64,000 nt of DNA from Rhizobiales bacterium UBA3584 (GCA_002375765.1 DFMV01000005.1:1-64000); one strand, 5' to 3'. Positions 8,867-18,061 are shown, counted from the first letter of the stretch. Made by a program: numbers and translations. Notes: generated from the letters alone by a model not told the origin.

Positions 8867-9691
8867 CTATCGAGATGCGCTCTCGGTCCCGGCGAGAGGC
8901 CGGATGATCTCGAATGGCCCATCATCGCCGTTGAACGTGAAGCGGGCCTTTGCGTCACGCAACGCTTCGGGCCCCACCCGCCCAAGCAGCGGAAAGGATA
9001 ACCGGCTCGGCTCCACGATCTCGGGTTCGCCGAAAACGAGGCTCGAACCGGCAATATCGGCGATCATCGAGGTGTGGTCAAAGCCCGGCTCAAGCAGATC
9101 GACAATTATGGCCTCGGTGTTCACGTCGAACCGCGCGGCGCCCAGAATACCATCACCGTCGTGTGGCAAGGGGACTGTCGCCAGCGCTTGCCGAATGCGG
9201 AAATCGTTGGGGCCGTCAGGCGCCTCGAGCGCTGGTGCTATCTCGATGCTGGCATTAGCCGGCACGCAGACGTCGGAGCAAACGCCCAGGGTAATGTCGG
9301 CAACCAAAAGAGGCGAATCGCCCTCAATCGCGACGGCGAGCGGAAAAACTACATGGCCATAAAACGCGTGATCGAGATAGCCTCCTGCAACCTCCCGCTT
9401 TGGATAGGGCCACGCGATTTCGACGCCACCGATGTCACGCGAACCTTCGGTGTCGATAATCAGGGGCAGTCCGGTTTCACCGGGCACACGCCAATAGGTT
9501 TTGGTGTCAGCGGGCATGTCTATTTCGAGCCCCATCCACACAAGCCCCTCATCGGTGAGGGTGTCGGAGGAGATAAGCCGCACCGAAACGTCCGGAGCAA
9601 CTTCAACCCAATCGGTTTCCGCGGCGACGCCTACCGCTGATAGAGCGAGCGTCGTGAAGATGGCGATCACAATTTTCATGGATAGACTCAT
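8867..9691 (-). CDS. Periplasmic DsbD N-domain-like thiol-disulfide protein
   Basis: A 274-residue secreted protein resembling the N-terminal alpha domain of the disulfide reductase DsbD, without any membrane or thioredoxin domain. It has a signal peptide (residues 1-24, cleavage after GVAA) and a CSDVC motif (Cys138, Cys142) in the position of the redox-active pair of DsbD-alpha. Family members may accept electrons for cytochrome maturation or oxidative-stress repair, but its partner is not visible here. The start is uncertain between ATGs at 9691 and 9679; neither has a clear ribosome binding site. Confidence 0.8.
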   Translation of the reverse strand: MSLSMKIVIAIFTTLALSAVGVAAETDWVEVAPDVSVRLISSDTLTDEGLVWMGLEIDMPADTKTYWRVPGETGLPLIIDTEGSRDIGGVEIAWPYPKREVAGGYLDHAFYGHVVFPLAVAIEGDSPLLVADITLGVCSDVCVPANASIEIAPALEAPDGPNDFRIRQALATVPLPHDGDGILGAARFDVNTEAIIVDLLEPGFDHTSMIADIAGSSLVFGEPEIVEPSRLSFPLLGRVGPEALRDAKARFTFNGDDGPFEIIRPLAGTESASR

Positions 9692-9813
9692 TAGTGCAGC
9701 AATGGGGCATGGGAAAGGGAAGCTTGATCATCGCTTCGTGATCGCTGGGCATTTGAAACTTGGCCGGAAGTCTTTACGTTTATGACTGGGCGGCGGACAG
9801 AAAGTGAGTTGGC

Positions 9814-10392
9814 ATGGACACGCTCAAAGGACAGTTCCTCGTCGCAACGCCCGATATTGGCGACGAGCGGTTTGCCGAGGCGGTGATTTATCTCGTAGCG
9901 CATGGCGAGGATGGCGCCATGGGGCTGGTCGTCAACAAGCCTATGGATGACATGCATCTGTCCGACGTTCTCGCCGAGATCGATCTCGAAGGAGACGATA
10001 ACGCCATCCGCATACCTGAACGGCTTTTGCACCAAAACGTCTTCAAGGGCGGCCCCGTCGATTCAAGCCGTGGCTTTGTTCTTCACACCTCCGACTATTT
10101 CCGCGACGGCAACTCCTTTGCCGTGGACGGCGACGTGTGCCTGACGGCAACGCTGGATGTGCTGCGCGCCATAATGTCGGGCAAAGGGCCAAATGCGAGC
10201 CTTTTGGCCCTGGGGTATTGCGAATGGAGCGCCGGCCAGCTCGAGAACGAATTGCGGACCAATGGCTGGCTGACAGCGGCGCCGTCCAAGGAATTGCTGT
10301 TCTCGCTGCCTGCGAACAAGAAGTACGAAGCGGCGCTGGCGGCACTTGGCGTCACGCGGGCCACGCTGAGCCCCGTCGCCGGCAACGCTTAA
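9814..10392 (+). CDS. YqgE/AlgH family protein
   Basis: A 192-residue cytoplasmic protein of the UPF0301 (YqgE/AlgH) family, widespread in proteobacteria but without a settled biochemical role. Diagnostic segments are LKGQFLVATPDI, the AVIYLVAHGEDGAMGLVVNKP motif, FKGGPVDSSRGFVLH, and the GYCEWSAGQLENEL region. Its TAA stop overlaps the stop codon of the convergent signalling gene in a TTAA sequence. Confidence 0.95.
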   Translation: MDTLKGQFLVATPDIGDERFAEAVIYLVAHGEDGAMGLVVNKPMDDMHLSDVLAEIDLEGDDNAIRIPERLLHQNVFKGGPVDSSRGFVLHTSDYFRDGNSFAVDGDVCLTATLDVLRAIMSGKGPNASLLALGYCEWSAGQLENELRTNGWLTAAPSKELLFSLPANKKYEAALAALGVTRATLSPVAGNA

Positions 10393-13295
10393 GGCTGTTT
10401 ACCGGTGAGCTGAGCCTGCAGCCGACGCTGGAGTTCGGCGCCGGGCATGGCCGCGCCGAACGCGAAACCTTGCGCGTAGCGGCAGTTGAGGCTCTTGAGC
10501 CGGGCAATCTCATCTTCGGTTTCCACGCCTTCGGCGATCAATGCCAGATCGAGCTCACGCGCCAGGCTGACTACCGAATTGATGATCGGTATCTGGGTAT
10601 GGGAAATGCCGCTGTCGTCTCGGATCTGCACGAAGGGCGCCGGTAGCTTGATCGTGTCGAATGGGAAGCGGTGAAGATAAGACAGCGACGAATAGCCAGT
10701 CCCGAAATCATCGAGCGCCAACCCCAGGCCAAGCTCCTTGAATGCTTCAAGCATATAGACAGCGTGCTCGGGGTTGCCCATCACTTGGCTTTCGGTGATT
10801 TCGAGCTTCATATGGCCGGCCACTGACTTGTGCTGCGCCACGAGCGTCTTCATGTCGTTGAGCAGGGTTTCGCTGGTCAGTTGCGCTGCCGACAGATTGA
10901 CCGAGACGAAGAAATTCTCAGGCAGCTTGATGGCCGACACCCATTGCCGGGCTTGTTCAGCCGCCTCCTCAAAAGCCAGCCGACCCAGTTTTTCGATCTG
11001 GCCGGTCCGTTCGGCCAGCGGGATAAAGGCCGACGGGCTGACCTGACCGCGCTCAGGGTGATTCCAGCGCATGAGCGCTTCGGCGCCTACGATGCGATTT
11101 CCGTTCTGAATGTCGACGATGGGTTGGTAGAGGAGCTGGAGGTCGCGCCGATCGAGTGCTTCCTTGAGATCGTCTTCCAGAGCCTGGGCATACACGGCGA
11201 TCGAGCGCGTTGCGGCGCGGAAGGCTTCGATACGGTCGCCGCCGTGGCGCTTGGCGTAGTGCATGGCGAGTTCGGCGTCGCGCAGCACGTCTTCTGCCTT
11301 GACGGGCTTGTTGTCGTAAATCGTGATGCCGATCGAAGCGGTAAGCGTCATGTCCCGATCGCCGAAATTGAACGGGTTGCGCAGGGCCTTGCGCATCTGT
11401 TCGGCAATATCGGCGATCTTGGATGCCGATTGCTCGGAAAGCAGCACGACGGCGAACTGGTCACCAGAGACGCGTGCCAGGGTGTCCAGCGGCCGCAACA
11501 GGCGCGACAGGCGGCGCGAGACGGCCAGAAGCAGCGAGTCGGCAGCCATGTGCCCGATGCGTTCGTCAATGTCGGTGAATTTGTCGAGATCGACGAGGAA
11601 GACAGCGGGCTTGACCTCGCTGAATTCGCGTGAGCGCAGCAGCGCCCGCTCGAGCCGGTCGAGAAAAAGCTGCCGGTTTGGAAGGCCCGTGAGGCTGTCG
11701 TGAACCGCATCGTGCAGCAGTCGATCGCGCCCGGCGCGCTCGTCGGTTACGTCCTGAAGCGTTCCCACGATGCGATTGACCTGCCCATCGCCACCCAGCA
11801 CGGGTTTGACCCGCATGCGAAAAGCGCGAAAGCTGCCGTCAAAGCCAGCGATACGGATATCGGAATTGACCTTGCCGCGTTTCAACTCGATCAGCGTATC
11901 GAGCGCCGTGCGAAAACGGTCACGGTCTTCGGGATGAACGCGGTCGAGCCAGCGCTTGATGGCGCCGCGCAAGGCCCCCTTGCGCTCGCCGAGCCTGATG
12001 GCCAGCTCGTCGGAGACGTTCACCCGATCACGATCGATGTTCCAGTCGAAGACGAAATCGCCCGAACCCGTCATGGCGAGCGCCCGGCGCTCGACTTCTG
12101 ATAGCGCGCCGATCGAGACCTGCCCATCGGAAAACGCGTGCTGGACCGCGGTAAAGCCGAGCAGCATCACGATCAGCACAAGGCCGCCGGCGACGGCAGA
12201 TTGAGCAATGTCGTTGGAGACCTGCCCCGAAACGACCATCCAGGCATAGGTCAGCCAGGCGAGATAGATCACCCAGGTTGGGACCAGCAGTACGGCGCGG
12301 TCGTAGCCACGGATCGATAGCAGCAGAACCAGAAACAGACCCACAAGCCCGATCAGGGCCAGAGACGTTCGCGCGATGCCTGCGGCAAGAGCCGGGTTGA
12401 AAAAGGCGTAGATGAAAAGCGCAAGAAAGACCGCCGACAGGCCCAGCGCAACATGGGTGAACCTGAAATGCCATCGGTGCAGATTGAGATAGATGAACAG
12501 GAAGGCAAACAGAGTCGTGGCAAGGGCGGCCTCCGCCGCCGCCCGGAAGGGCTGGATAAGCGCGTTGGAAACGCCGATCAGCGGTCCAAATATTCCGAAA
12601 TCGATCAGCAGATAAGCGAGCACCGCCCAGGCCAGCAGCGCGGTGGCCGGAAAGACCCCCCTGCCCTTGACCACGAACATGATGGTCAAAAAAACGGCTG
12701 CAAGGCTCGAAATGCCCAGCACGGTTCCCCGGAACAGCGTGAAGGAGTTCTTGTAGTCGCGATACGCATCGGGCTCCCAGAGATAGAGCTCGGGAAGCGT
12801 GGCGGACTGCAATTCGGCAACCAGCGTTACGGTAGCGCCCGGATCGATCACCACGTCGAAGACGTCGGCTTCCGAATCAGGCACCCGTTCGGGGCGCAGT
12901 CCATGGCTCGGCGTCAGGGCCGTGATGCGGGCCGATCCGAGATCGGGATGGAAAACCCCCGAACCGGGCAGTCTGAAATAGGGCGCAACCAGCAGGCGCT
13001 CGATCTGCACGTCGCTCTCATTGCGCAGCGCGAACACCGCCCAATTGGGATTGGCCCCTTCTGTGATCGAGACGATTTCGATGCGGCGGATAATTCCGTC
13101 TTCACCCGGAGCGGTGCTGATCTGAACGCGCCCGTCCTCTCCGGGCAGCACATCAATTGCCGCACCGAGATTGACCGCGTTGATCCCTTCGGGGATCGTG
13201 ACGACCTCAAAAGCCGCCGCCCGTCCAGCAAGCCCGGCCATTGCCACAAACAGCACGGCCAGGAAGACGAGAAAACGGGCGGACTTAAACGTCAT
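10389..13295 (-). CDS. Membrane-bound GGDEF/EAL protein with degenerate GGDEF
   Basis: A 968-residue sensory protein of cyclic-di-GMP signalling. Order: signal peptide (1-29); periplasmic beta-rich domain (about 30-185); roughly seven membrane helices (about 190-395), resembling a 7TM-DISM sensor; PAS-like domain; GGDEF domain; EAL domain. The GGDEF signature reads SGDQF, so diguanylate cyclase activity is unlikely. The EAL domain keeps EALMRW, VNLSA, EITES, LDDFGTGYSS and EGVE, but the usual KIDRSF motif reads KLPAPF. It may be a phosphodiesterase or a c-di-GMP-binding sensor. No obvious operon partner. Confidence 0.9.
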   Translation of the reverse strand: MTFKSARFLVFLAVLFVAMAGLAGRAAAFEVVTIPEGINAVNLGAAIDVLPGEDGRVQISTAPGEDGIIRRIEIVSITEGANPNWAVFALRNESDVQIERLLVAPYFRLPGSGVFHPDLGSARITALTPSHGLRPERVPDSEADVFDVVIDPGATVTLVAELQSATLPELYLWEPDAYRDYKNSFTLFRGTVLGISSLAAVFLTIMFVVKGRGVFPATALLAWAVLAYLLIDFGIFGPLIGVSNALIQPFRAAAEAALATTLFAFLFIYLNLHRWHFRFTHVALGLSAVFLALFIYAFFNPALAAGIARTSLALIGLVGLFLVLLLSIRGYDRAVLLVPTWVIYLAWLTYAWMVVSGQVSNDIAQSAVAGGLVLIVMLLGFTAVQHAFSDGQVSIGALSEVERRALAMTGSGDFVFDWNIDRDRVNVSDELAIRLGERKGALRGAIKRWLDRVHPEDRDRFRTALDTLIELKRGKVNSDIRIAGFDGSFRAFRMRVKPVLGGDGQVNRIVGTLQDVTDERAGRDRLLHDAVHDSLTGLPNRQLFLDRLERALLRSREFSEVKPAVFLVDLDKFTDIDERIGHMAADSLLLAVSRRLSRLLRPLDTLARVSGDQFAVVLLSEQSASKIADIAEQMRKALRNPFNFGDRDMTLTASIGITIYDNKPVKAEDVLRDAELAMHYAKRHGGDRIEAFRAATRSIAVYAQALEDDLKEALDRRDLQLLYQPIVDIQNGNRIVGAEALMRWNHPERGQVSPSAFIPLAERTGQIEKLGRLAFEEAAEQARQWVSAIKLPENFFVSVNLSAAQLTSETLLNDMKTLVAQHKSVAGHMKLEITESQVMGNPEHAVYMLEAFKELGLGLALDDFGTGYSSLSYLHRFPFDTIKLPAPFVQIRDDSGISHTQIPIINSVVSLARELDLALIAEGVETEDEIARLKSLNCRYAQGFAFGAAMPGAELQRRLQAQLTGKQP

Positions 13296-13369
13296 TAATC
13301 AACGATCCTAATTCAACATTCAGTGGTAGCGGGATTTCGCGCTGTTTGGCAATCAAGCGAATGCCGGTT

Positions 13370-13966
13370 TCAACCGGCGAGATCGTCGTAGTGCTCGCGC
13401 GTGAGCGCAAACAGCATGTGATCTCTCCACTCGCCGTTGATCTGGAGATAATTTTCGGCGATTCCGATTTCGCGGAAGCCGTTGGCCGTGAGAACGCGCC
13501 GTGATGCCGTGTTGTCGGGCAGACACGCCGCCTCGATGCGGTGAAGGTTTAGCGTGTCGAAGACAAACGGCAAGATCAGGGCAACCGAGCGCGTCATAAT
13601 GCCCTTTCCCGCAAATTGTTCACCCATCCAGTAGCCCAGCGTGACGTTCTGGAAGGCGCGGCGCCGGACATTGGACAGCGTCATGCCGCCGACCAGCGTC
13701 GAGAGCCGCCCGCTCTGGGTAAAGATGAACAGCGAAAACTCGGCACCATAGAGTGCGTCACGCCGGTTACGACGCACGCGCGCGGCAAAACTGCGGGCTG
13801 AAAGTTCGGCCTCGGACCAACGCGGTTCGAACGGCGTAAGGAAGGTCCGGCTGTCCAGCCGCAGCTTGCGCCAGGCCGCATAGTCGTTCTGGCGCGGCGA
13901 GCGCAGCATAAGACCATCGCCACGAATTTCCGGAGTGGTCTGGCGGATGGCCGCGAAGGTGAACAT
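13370..13966 (-). CDS. GNAT N-acetyltransferase, RimJ/RimL type
   Basis: A 198-residue acetyltransferase of the Acetyltransf_3 group. It has the N-terminal LRSPRQNDYAAWRKLR segment, a central LGYWMGEQFAGKGIMTRSV acetyl-CoA-binding loop, and the C-terminal RIEAACLPDNTASRRVLTANGF motif typical of RimJ/RimL. The acceptor could be the N-terminus of a ribosomal protein or a small molecule. It lies 13 bases after the M16 peptidase gene on the same strand. A small hairpin (13363-13378) overlaps its stop codon. Confidence 0.9.
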   Translation of the reverse strand: MFTFAAIRQTTPEIRGDGLMLRSPRQNDYAAWRKLRLDSRTFLTPFEPRWSEAELSARSFAARVRRNRRDALYGAEFSLFIFTQSGRLSTLVGGMTLSNVRRRAFQNVTLGYWMGEQFAGKGIMTRSVALILPFVFDTLNLHRIEAACLPDNTASRRVLTANGFREIGIAENYLQINGEWRDHMLFALTREHYDDLAG

Positions 13967-13979
13967 GGAGCGATGGCCC

Positions 13980-15239
13980 CTATTTGAAACTGTCCGCCAC
14001 GCGCGAATAATCAGGGATGCCCTTTACCGGACCGATGCCTGCGATTGCCGGCTTGGCTCCGGAAAACATCTGGCCGGCGACGTGGCGCACACGTTCTGCA
14101 TCGATGCGGTTGATGCGATCGACCGTTTCCTGAAGGGGAATGGGCCGGCCCCACAGGATCTGTTGCCGCGCCAACTGACCGGCCCGTGAGGACGGGCTTT
14201 CGAGTGACATCAGGAGCCCCGCCCTGATCTGTGCACGGACGCGGCTGACCTCGGCATCGGTGATGTCGCGGGTCGATTTCTGCAGTTCCTCGAGCATGAC
14301 GGGCAAAAGTTCTTCCACGTCCTCGGCGCCGGTTGCCGCTGCCACGCCAAACACACCGCTGTCGGCAAAGGCCCAGTGGAAAGCATAGACGGAATAGCAC
14401 AGGCCCCGCCGCTCGCGAACTTCCTGGAAAAGGCGCGAGCTCATGCCCCCGCCCAGGATCGAAGACAGGATCTGGGCGGCATAAAAGCCATCGGAATTAT
14501 ATGGCCGGCCTTCGAGTCCAAGCACGATATGGGCCTGCTCGTGGTCGGAGACTTCCCTGAACTCGCCCCCGACATAATTGGCTTTTTCCGGCACCGGCGC
14601 TCCGGAGCGCTTGAGCTGGTGGAACCGGTCATGGGCAAGATCGACCAGTTCGTCGTGATTGACGTTACCGGCCGCCGAAATCACCATCTGATCACCCACA
14701 TAGTGCTGATCCATATAGGCGCGGATGGTGTCGGCGCTGAAGCCACGCACCGATCCCTCGGTGCCCAGAATCGTCCGCCCGATAGGCTGGTCGGGAAAGG
14801 CCGCTTCCTGAAACAGATCGAAGACGTGGTCGTCGGGATTGTCATGGGTCGCCCCGATCTCCTGACAGATGACCCGCTGTTCACGTGCCAACTCGTTCTC
14901 ATCGAAGACCGAGTTCTGCAGAATGTCGGAGAGAATATCGGCGGCAAGAGCCACGTCGTCCTTGAGGACGCGGGCGAAGTAGCCAGTATGTTCGATCGAC
15001 GTCGCAGCGTTGATGTCGCCACCCACCGATTCGATTGTCTCGGCAATCTCGCGGGCCGACCGCCGGGTCGTTCCCTTGAAGGCCATGTGTTCGAGAAGGT
15101 GCGAGACACCGTGCTGCTGCTCGGTTTCGCTGCGCGAACCGGACTTGACCCAGACACCCAGCGCCGCACTTTCCAGATGCGGCATGGCGTCGGTGATAAC
15201 GGTCATCCCATTATCGAGGGTCGTTGTGCGTACGGTCAA
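13980..15239 (-). CDS. M16 family zinc metallopeptidase (processing peptidase-like)
   Basis: A 419-residue protein related to mitochondrial processing peptidase beta and bacterial YmxG. The inverted zinc site HLLEH (His47, Glu50, His51) is intact, followed by the helix with ETIESVGGDINAAT and the downstream acidic ELAREQRVICQEI segment that supplies the third ligand. The probable start is TTG at 15239: the GGAGG at the end of thrC sits 7-8 bases upstream, and the gap to the thrC stop is 2 bases. Probably degrades or processes peptides in the cytoplasm; no signal peptide. Confidence 0.93.
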   Translation of the reverse strand: MTVRTTTLDNGMTVITDAMPHLESAALGVWVKSGSRSETEQQHGVSHLLEHMAFKGTTRRSAREIAETIESVGGDINAATSIEHTGYFARVLKDDVALAADILSDILQNSVFDENELAREQRVICQEIGATHDNPDDHVFDLFQEAAFPDQPIGRTILGTEGSVRGFSADTIRAYMDQHYVGDQMVISAAGNVNHDELVDLAHDRFHQLKRSGAPVPEKANYVGGEFREVSDHEQAHIVLGLEGRPYNSDGFYAAQILSSILGGGMSSRLFQEVRERRGLCYSVYAFHWAFADSGVFGVAAATGAEDVEELLPVMLEELQKSTRDITDAEVSRVRAQIRAGLLMSLESPSSRAGQLARQQILWGRPIPLQETVDRINRIDAERVRHVAGQMFSGAKPAIAGIGPVKGIPDYSRVADSFK

Positions 15240-15241
15240 AA

Positions 15242-16642
15242 TCAGTCCTCCCAGGCGCGTGTCTTGGCGCGGATATAGTCTTTCACGACGGTCTCGTCAT
15301 TGGCCAGCACCGTGAAGCGCTCCTCGCGGGTTCCCAGATCGGCCATATGCGCGGGCAGTTCGGGGTGGCGGCCAGTCGCGGCTTCGACCGTTTCAGGGAA
15401 CTTGGCCGGGTGGGCGGTCGAAAGCGTGATGAGCGGGGTGTGCCCGAAGTTAAAGCCCCTCGCGACCGCGACACCAACTGCAGTGTGCGGATCGATGAGG
15501 TAGTTGGAATTGTCCAGAACGTCGGCAATGATCGTTTTGGTGGCCGTTTCGTCGGCCATACCGGTTCCGAATTCCTCGCGGATCTTGTCGAGCGCCGGTT
15601 CGGGGATGGTAAAGCCCCCCGATTGAGCCAACGAGGCAAACAAGGCTGCCGTCTTGTCGCCATCGCGGTCGAGCGCTTCGAACAGCAAGCGTTCGAAATT
15701 CGACGATACCTCGATATCCATCGAAGGGCTGACGGTTTGCGCCACACCGCGCTTGTCATAACGGCCGAATTTGATGGCCCGACGCAGAATGTCGTTGGAG
15801 TTGGTGGCGACCACCAGCTTTTCCACCGGCAAGCCCATGCGCTTTGCGACGTAGCCGGCAAAGATGTCGCCGAAATTGCCTGTCGGAACCACAAAGGTGA
15901 TCTTGCGGTGCGGTGCCCCCAGCGCAACCGCGGAGGTGAAGTAATAGACCACCTGCGCGGCGATACGGCCCCAGTTGATCGAATTGACGCCGCTCAGTTT
16001 GGCACCGTCACGGAACGCGAAATCATTGAACATGGCTTTGACGACCGCCTGGCAATCGTCAAACGTGCCTTCGAGCGCGATGTTGAAAACATTGTCATCA
16101 AGCACCGTCGTCATCTGACGGCGTTGGATTTCCGAGGTGCGGCCCTTGGGGTGGAGAATGAAGATGTCAGTGTTCTGGCGCCCGCGGAAAGCTTCGATGG
16201 CAGCCGAGCCGGTATCGCCAGAGGTGGCGCCGACAATCGTCGCCCGCTCACCGCGCTGGCCGAGGATATGATCGATAACCCGCGCCAGAAACTGCATGGC
16301 GACGTCCTTGAAGGCCAAGGTCGGGCCGTGCCAGAGCTCAAGCACGAAATGGCCCGGCTCGAGTTCGGTCAGCGGAGTAACCGAGGGGTGATTGAACCCG
16401 GAATAGGCCGATTTGATCATGGCCTTGAGGTCGTCCTGATCGATCTCGTCGCCCACAAATTTCGAGATCACGGCGAGCGCGACATCCTGATAGGGGCGGT
16501 TGCCGAAATTATGGATTTCCTCGGCGGTGAACTCGGGCCATTCGGCAGGAACATAGAGCCCGCCATCCCGTGCCAGTCCGGCCAGCACAACGTCACAAAA
16601 TCCGAGCGCGGGCGCCTGACCGCGCGTGCTGACATACTGCAT
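15242..16642 (-). CDS. thrC: Threonine synthase
   Basis: PLP enzyme converting O-phospho-L-homoserine to L-threonine, 466 residues. The N-terminus MQYVSTRGQAPALGF and ARDGGLYVP are typical; the PLP lysine is Lys112 in LAFKD, and SGDTGSAAIEAF is the phosphate-binding segment. The ATG at 16642 follows AGGAGGG; the frame is open for 20 more codons without a better site. Its position between surf1 and an M16 peptidase gene is a recurrent Hyphomicrobiales arrangement. Confidence 0.97.
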   Translation of the reverse strand: MQYVSTRGQAPALGFCDVVLAGLARDGGLYVPAEWPEFTAEEIHNFGNRPYQDVALAVISKFVGDEIDQDDLKAMIKSAYSGFNHPSVTPLTELEPGHFVLELWHGPTLAFKDVAMQFLARVIDHILGQRGERATIVGATSGDTGSAAIEAFRGRQNTDIFILHPKGRTSEIQRRQMTTVLDDNVFNIALEGTFDDCQAVVKAMFNDFAFRDGAKLSGVNSINWGRIAAQVVYYFTSAVALGAPHRKITFVVPTGNFGDIFAGYVAKRMGLPVEKLVVATNSNDILRRAIKFGRYDKRGVAQTVSPSMDIEVSSNFERLLFEALDRDGDKTAALFASLAQSGGFTIPEPALDKIREEFGTGMADETATKTIIADVLDNSNYLIDPHTAVGVAVARGFNFGHTPLITLSTAHPAKFPETVEAATGRHPELPAHMADLGTREERFTVLANDETVVKDYIRAKTRAWED

Positions 16643-16676
16643 TAAAGAAGCACCCTCCTGGACATCGGGATGCACC

Positions 16677-17564
16677 CTAATTGTCCTTTTCCTCATGAGC
16701 AAGATTTCTGGGCCGCCGCTGACGCCAGAGCCAGAAGCCGAGCATTATCGGCGTGATGGCCGCAAACAGATACCAGGTGCCGGCATATTCGAGGTGCCGG
16801 TTTGGAAAGGTAATCTGGGTTTCGCCCCCCTGCGGCAGTTCACCGGGCTCTCGCGCGATCCTGTCGAGTGTTACCGGTGCTATCGGCCCGGCCGCATCGT
16901 CGAGAAAGGCAGAGAGCCGCTCAGGGTTACGGACCCACTCACGCCGCTCCCCGAAATCGGGGTCAGGGGTAAAACTGTTGGCCTGTTCAGGGCGGCGCGC
17001 GATCGCCTCGAGGGTCACCTGGCCCTCTGGCGCATCGCCGCCATCGGCAAAATCGGCGGCAGCGGCATCGGGGATGAAGCCACGATTGACCCAGACGATG
17101 CCGCCCTGCTCGAGCGAGAATGGGGCCATGACCCAATATCCGACCCCGCCATAGGGGCCGGCCGGATCGGGCAGGTTGGTGAAAACCAGAACTGTTTCAG
17201 TGTTGTCGAACGTGCCGGTCAGTTCAAACCGCGCATAATCCAATGCTTCCGGATCGAGCGCGTCCCAGTCTCCAGGGGCGGGAAATGGCTGGGGCTCAAG
17301 GTCGAAGCGAGCTTCGACCGCCGCGATCAACGCCTCCTTTTCGGCGAGGCGTTCGACCTGCCAGGTGCCCAGCGCGATGAACAGAGCGGTCAGCCCTGCC
17401 ATGAGCACCACGAAGCTGATCTGCCTGAAGCCCCAATAGCTTCGGGGCTGACGGGCATCCGCCGTCAGAGCATTTTCGCTTCTCCGTGAATCGCTCAAAC
17501 TGCTCTTTGTCCTTACTGGTCGTGCGGGCGCATCGAAAAAGTCTGCAACCTTTTCTGACCGCAC
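16677..17564 (-). CDS. SURF1 family cytochrome oxidase biogenesis protein
   Basis: Assembly factor for cytochrome c oxidase, acting at the haem-a/CuB step in subunit I. It has the SURF1 topology: an N-terminal membrane helix (residues ~48-66, LGTWQVERL after it), a periplasmic domain with GYWVMAPF and IVWVNRGFIP, and a C-terminal helix (WYLFAAITPIMLGFWLW). The frame opens at GTG 17564, but its first ~40 codons consist largely of palindromic repeat sequence and look unlike a protein. The true start could be internal, for example TTG near 17498. Last of the oxidase biogenesis genes before thrC. Confidence 0.9.
   Translation of the reverse strand: MRSEKVADFFDAPARPVRTKSSLSDSRRSENALTADARQPRSYWGFRQISFVVLMAGLTALFIALGTWQVERLAEKEALIAAVEARFDLEPQPFPAPGDWDALDPEALDYARFELTGTFDNTETVLVFTNLPDPAGPYGGVGYWVMAPFSLEQGGIVWVNRGFIPDAAAADFADGGDAPEGQVTLEAIARRPEQANSFTPDPDFGERREWVRNPERLSAFLDDAAGPIAPVTLDRIAREPGELPQGGETQITFPNRHLEYAGTWYLFAAITPIMLGFWLWRQRRPRNLAHEEKDN
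17467..17506. repeat. Palindromic repeat element at the surf1 5' end
   Basis: A 40-base element bounded by AGAGCA and TGCTCT, with an imperfect internal hairpin (CGCTTC ... GAATCG). It looks like the short intergenic palindromes common in Hyphomicrobiales genomes. It lies within the first codons of the surf1 open frame. I see no other full copy in the window. Confidence 0.55.
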
Positions 17565-17566
17565 TC
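17534..17566. repeat. 33-base direct repeat, copy 1
   Basis: Begins CGAAAAAGTCTGCAAC and ends CTGACCGCACTC. It matches copy 2 at 17596-17628 in all but two positions. The GTG that opens the surf1 frame (17562-17564) is part of this repeat. Confidence 0.8.
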
Positions 17567-17595
17567 GACGTTCCCGCCGGGTCGTGTGGTCGAAC

Positions 17596-17628
17596 CGAAA
17601 AAGTCTTCAACTTTTTCTGACCGCACTC
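17596..17628. repeat. 33-base direct repeat, copy 2, with hairpin
   Basis: Second copy, offset by 62 bases. It forms a perfect hairpin GAAAAAGT-cttca-ACTTTTTC, where copy 1 has one disrupted pair. Its last base is the first base of the DUF983 stop codon, so the element abuts that gene exactly. It may serve as a transcript-end hairpin. Confidence 0.8.
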
Positions 17629-18014
17629 TAGGTGTCGTCCCGTTCGCCCAATTCGCCGCCGGGCCGCGCGCCGGTCTTGTACTGCAGGTTTATCATAGCG
17701 CCCTTGAAGGGTCGCAGCATCAGCAGCGACAGGATCAAGGTCATGGGCAGCCAGATGGCCAGTTGCGCGACAGCGGGCCAACCGAACAGCGCGTCGGTAA
17801 TGAGCCAGCCGGCCACCACTATCGTTCCGACCGGAAACATGATCAGCACCGCGGGACCATCGCCGCTATCGGCGAAGGAAAAATCGAGCCCGCAGGCATC
17901 GCAGCTTTCGGCGACCGTGAGGAAGCCGGTAAAAAGATGGCCTTCGCCACAGCGCGGACAGCGGCCCTTGAGTCCGGTCGCGAGTGGGGAAAGCCCCTCA
18001 GAATGTTCAGCCAT
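17628..18014 (-). CDS. DUF983 family membrane protein
   Basis: A 128-residue protein with two N-terminal CxxC pairs (CPRCGEG and CDACGLD), likely a zinc ribbon, and two membrane helices (about 55-75 and 80-100). DUF983 genes are regularly found inside alphaproteobacterial aa3 oxidase clusters, suggesting a role in oxidase assembly, but no biochemical function is established. It lies between ctaE and surf1 on the same strand. Confidence 0.93.
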   Translation of the reverse strand: MAEHSEGLSPLATGLKGRCPRCGEGHLFTGFLTVAESCDACGLDFSFADSGDGPAVLIMFPVGTIVVAGWLITDALFGWPAVAQLAIWLPMTLILSLLMLRPFKGAMINLQYKTGARPGGELGERDDT

Positions 18015-18061
18015 GTCATGTGCCGGGACCGCTTAAAGCCGCCCCGGCCCTTCCTCGATTA

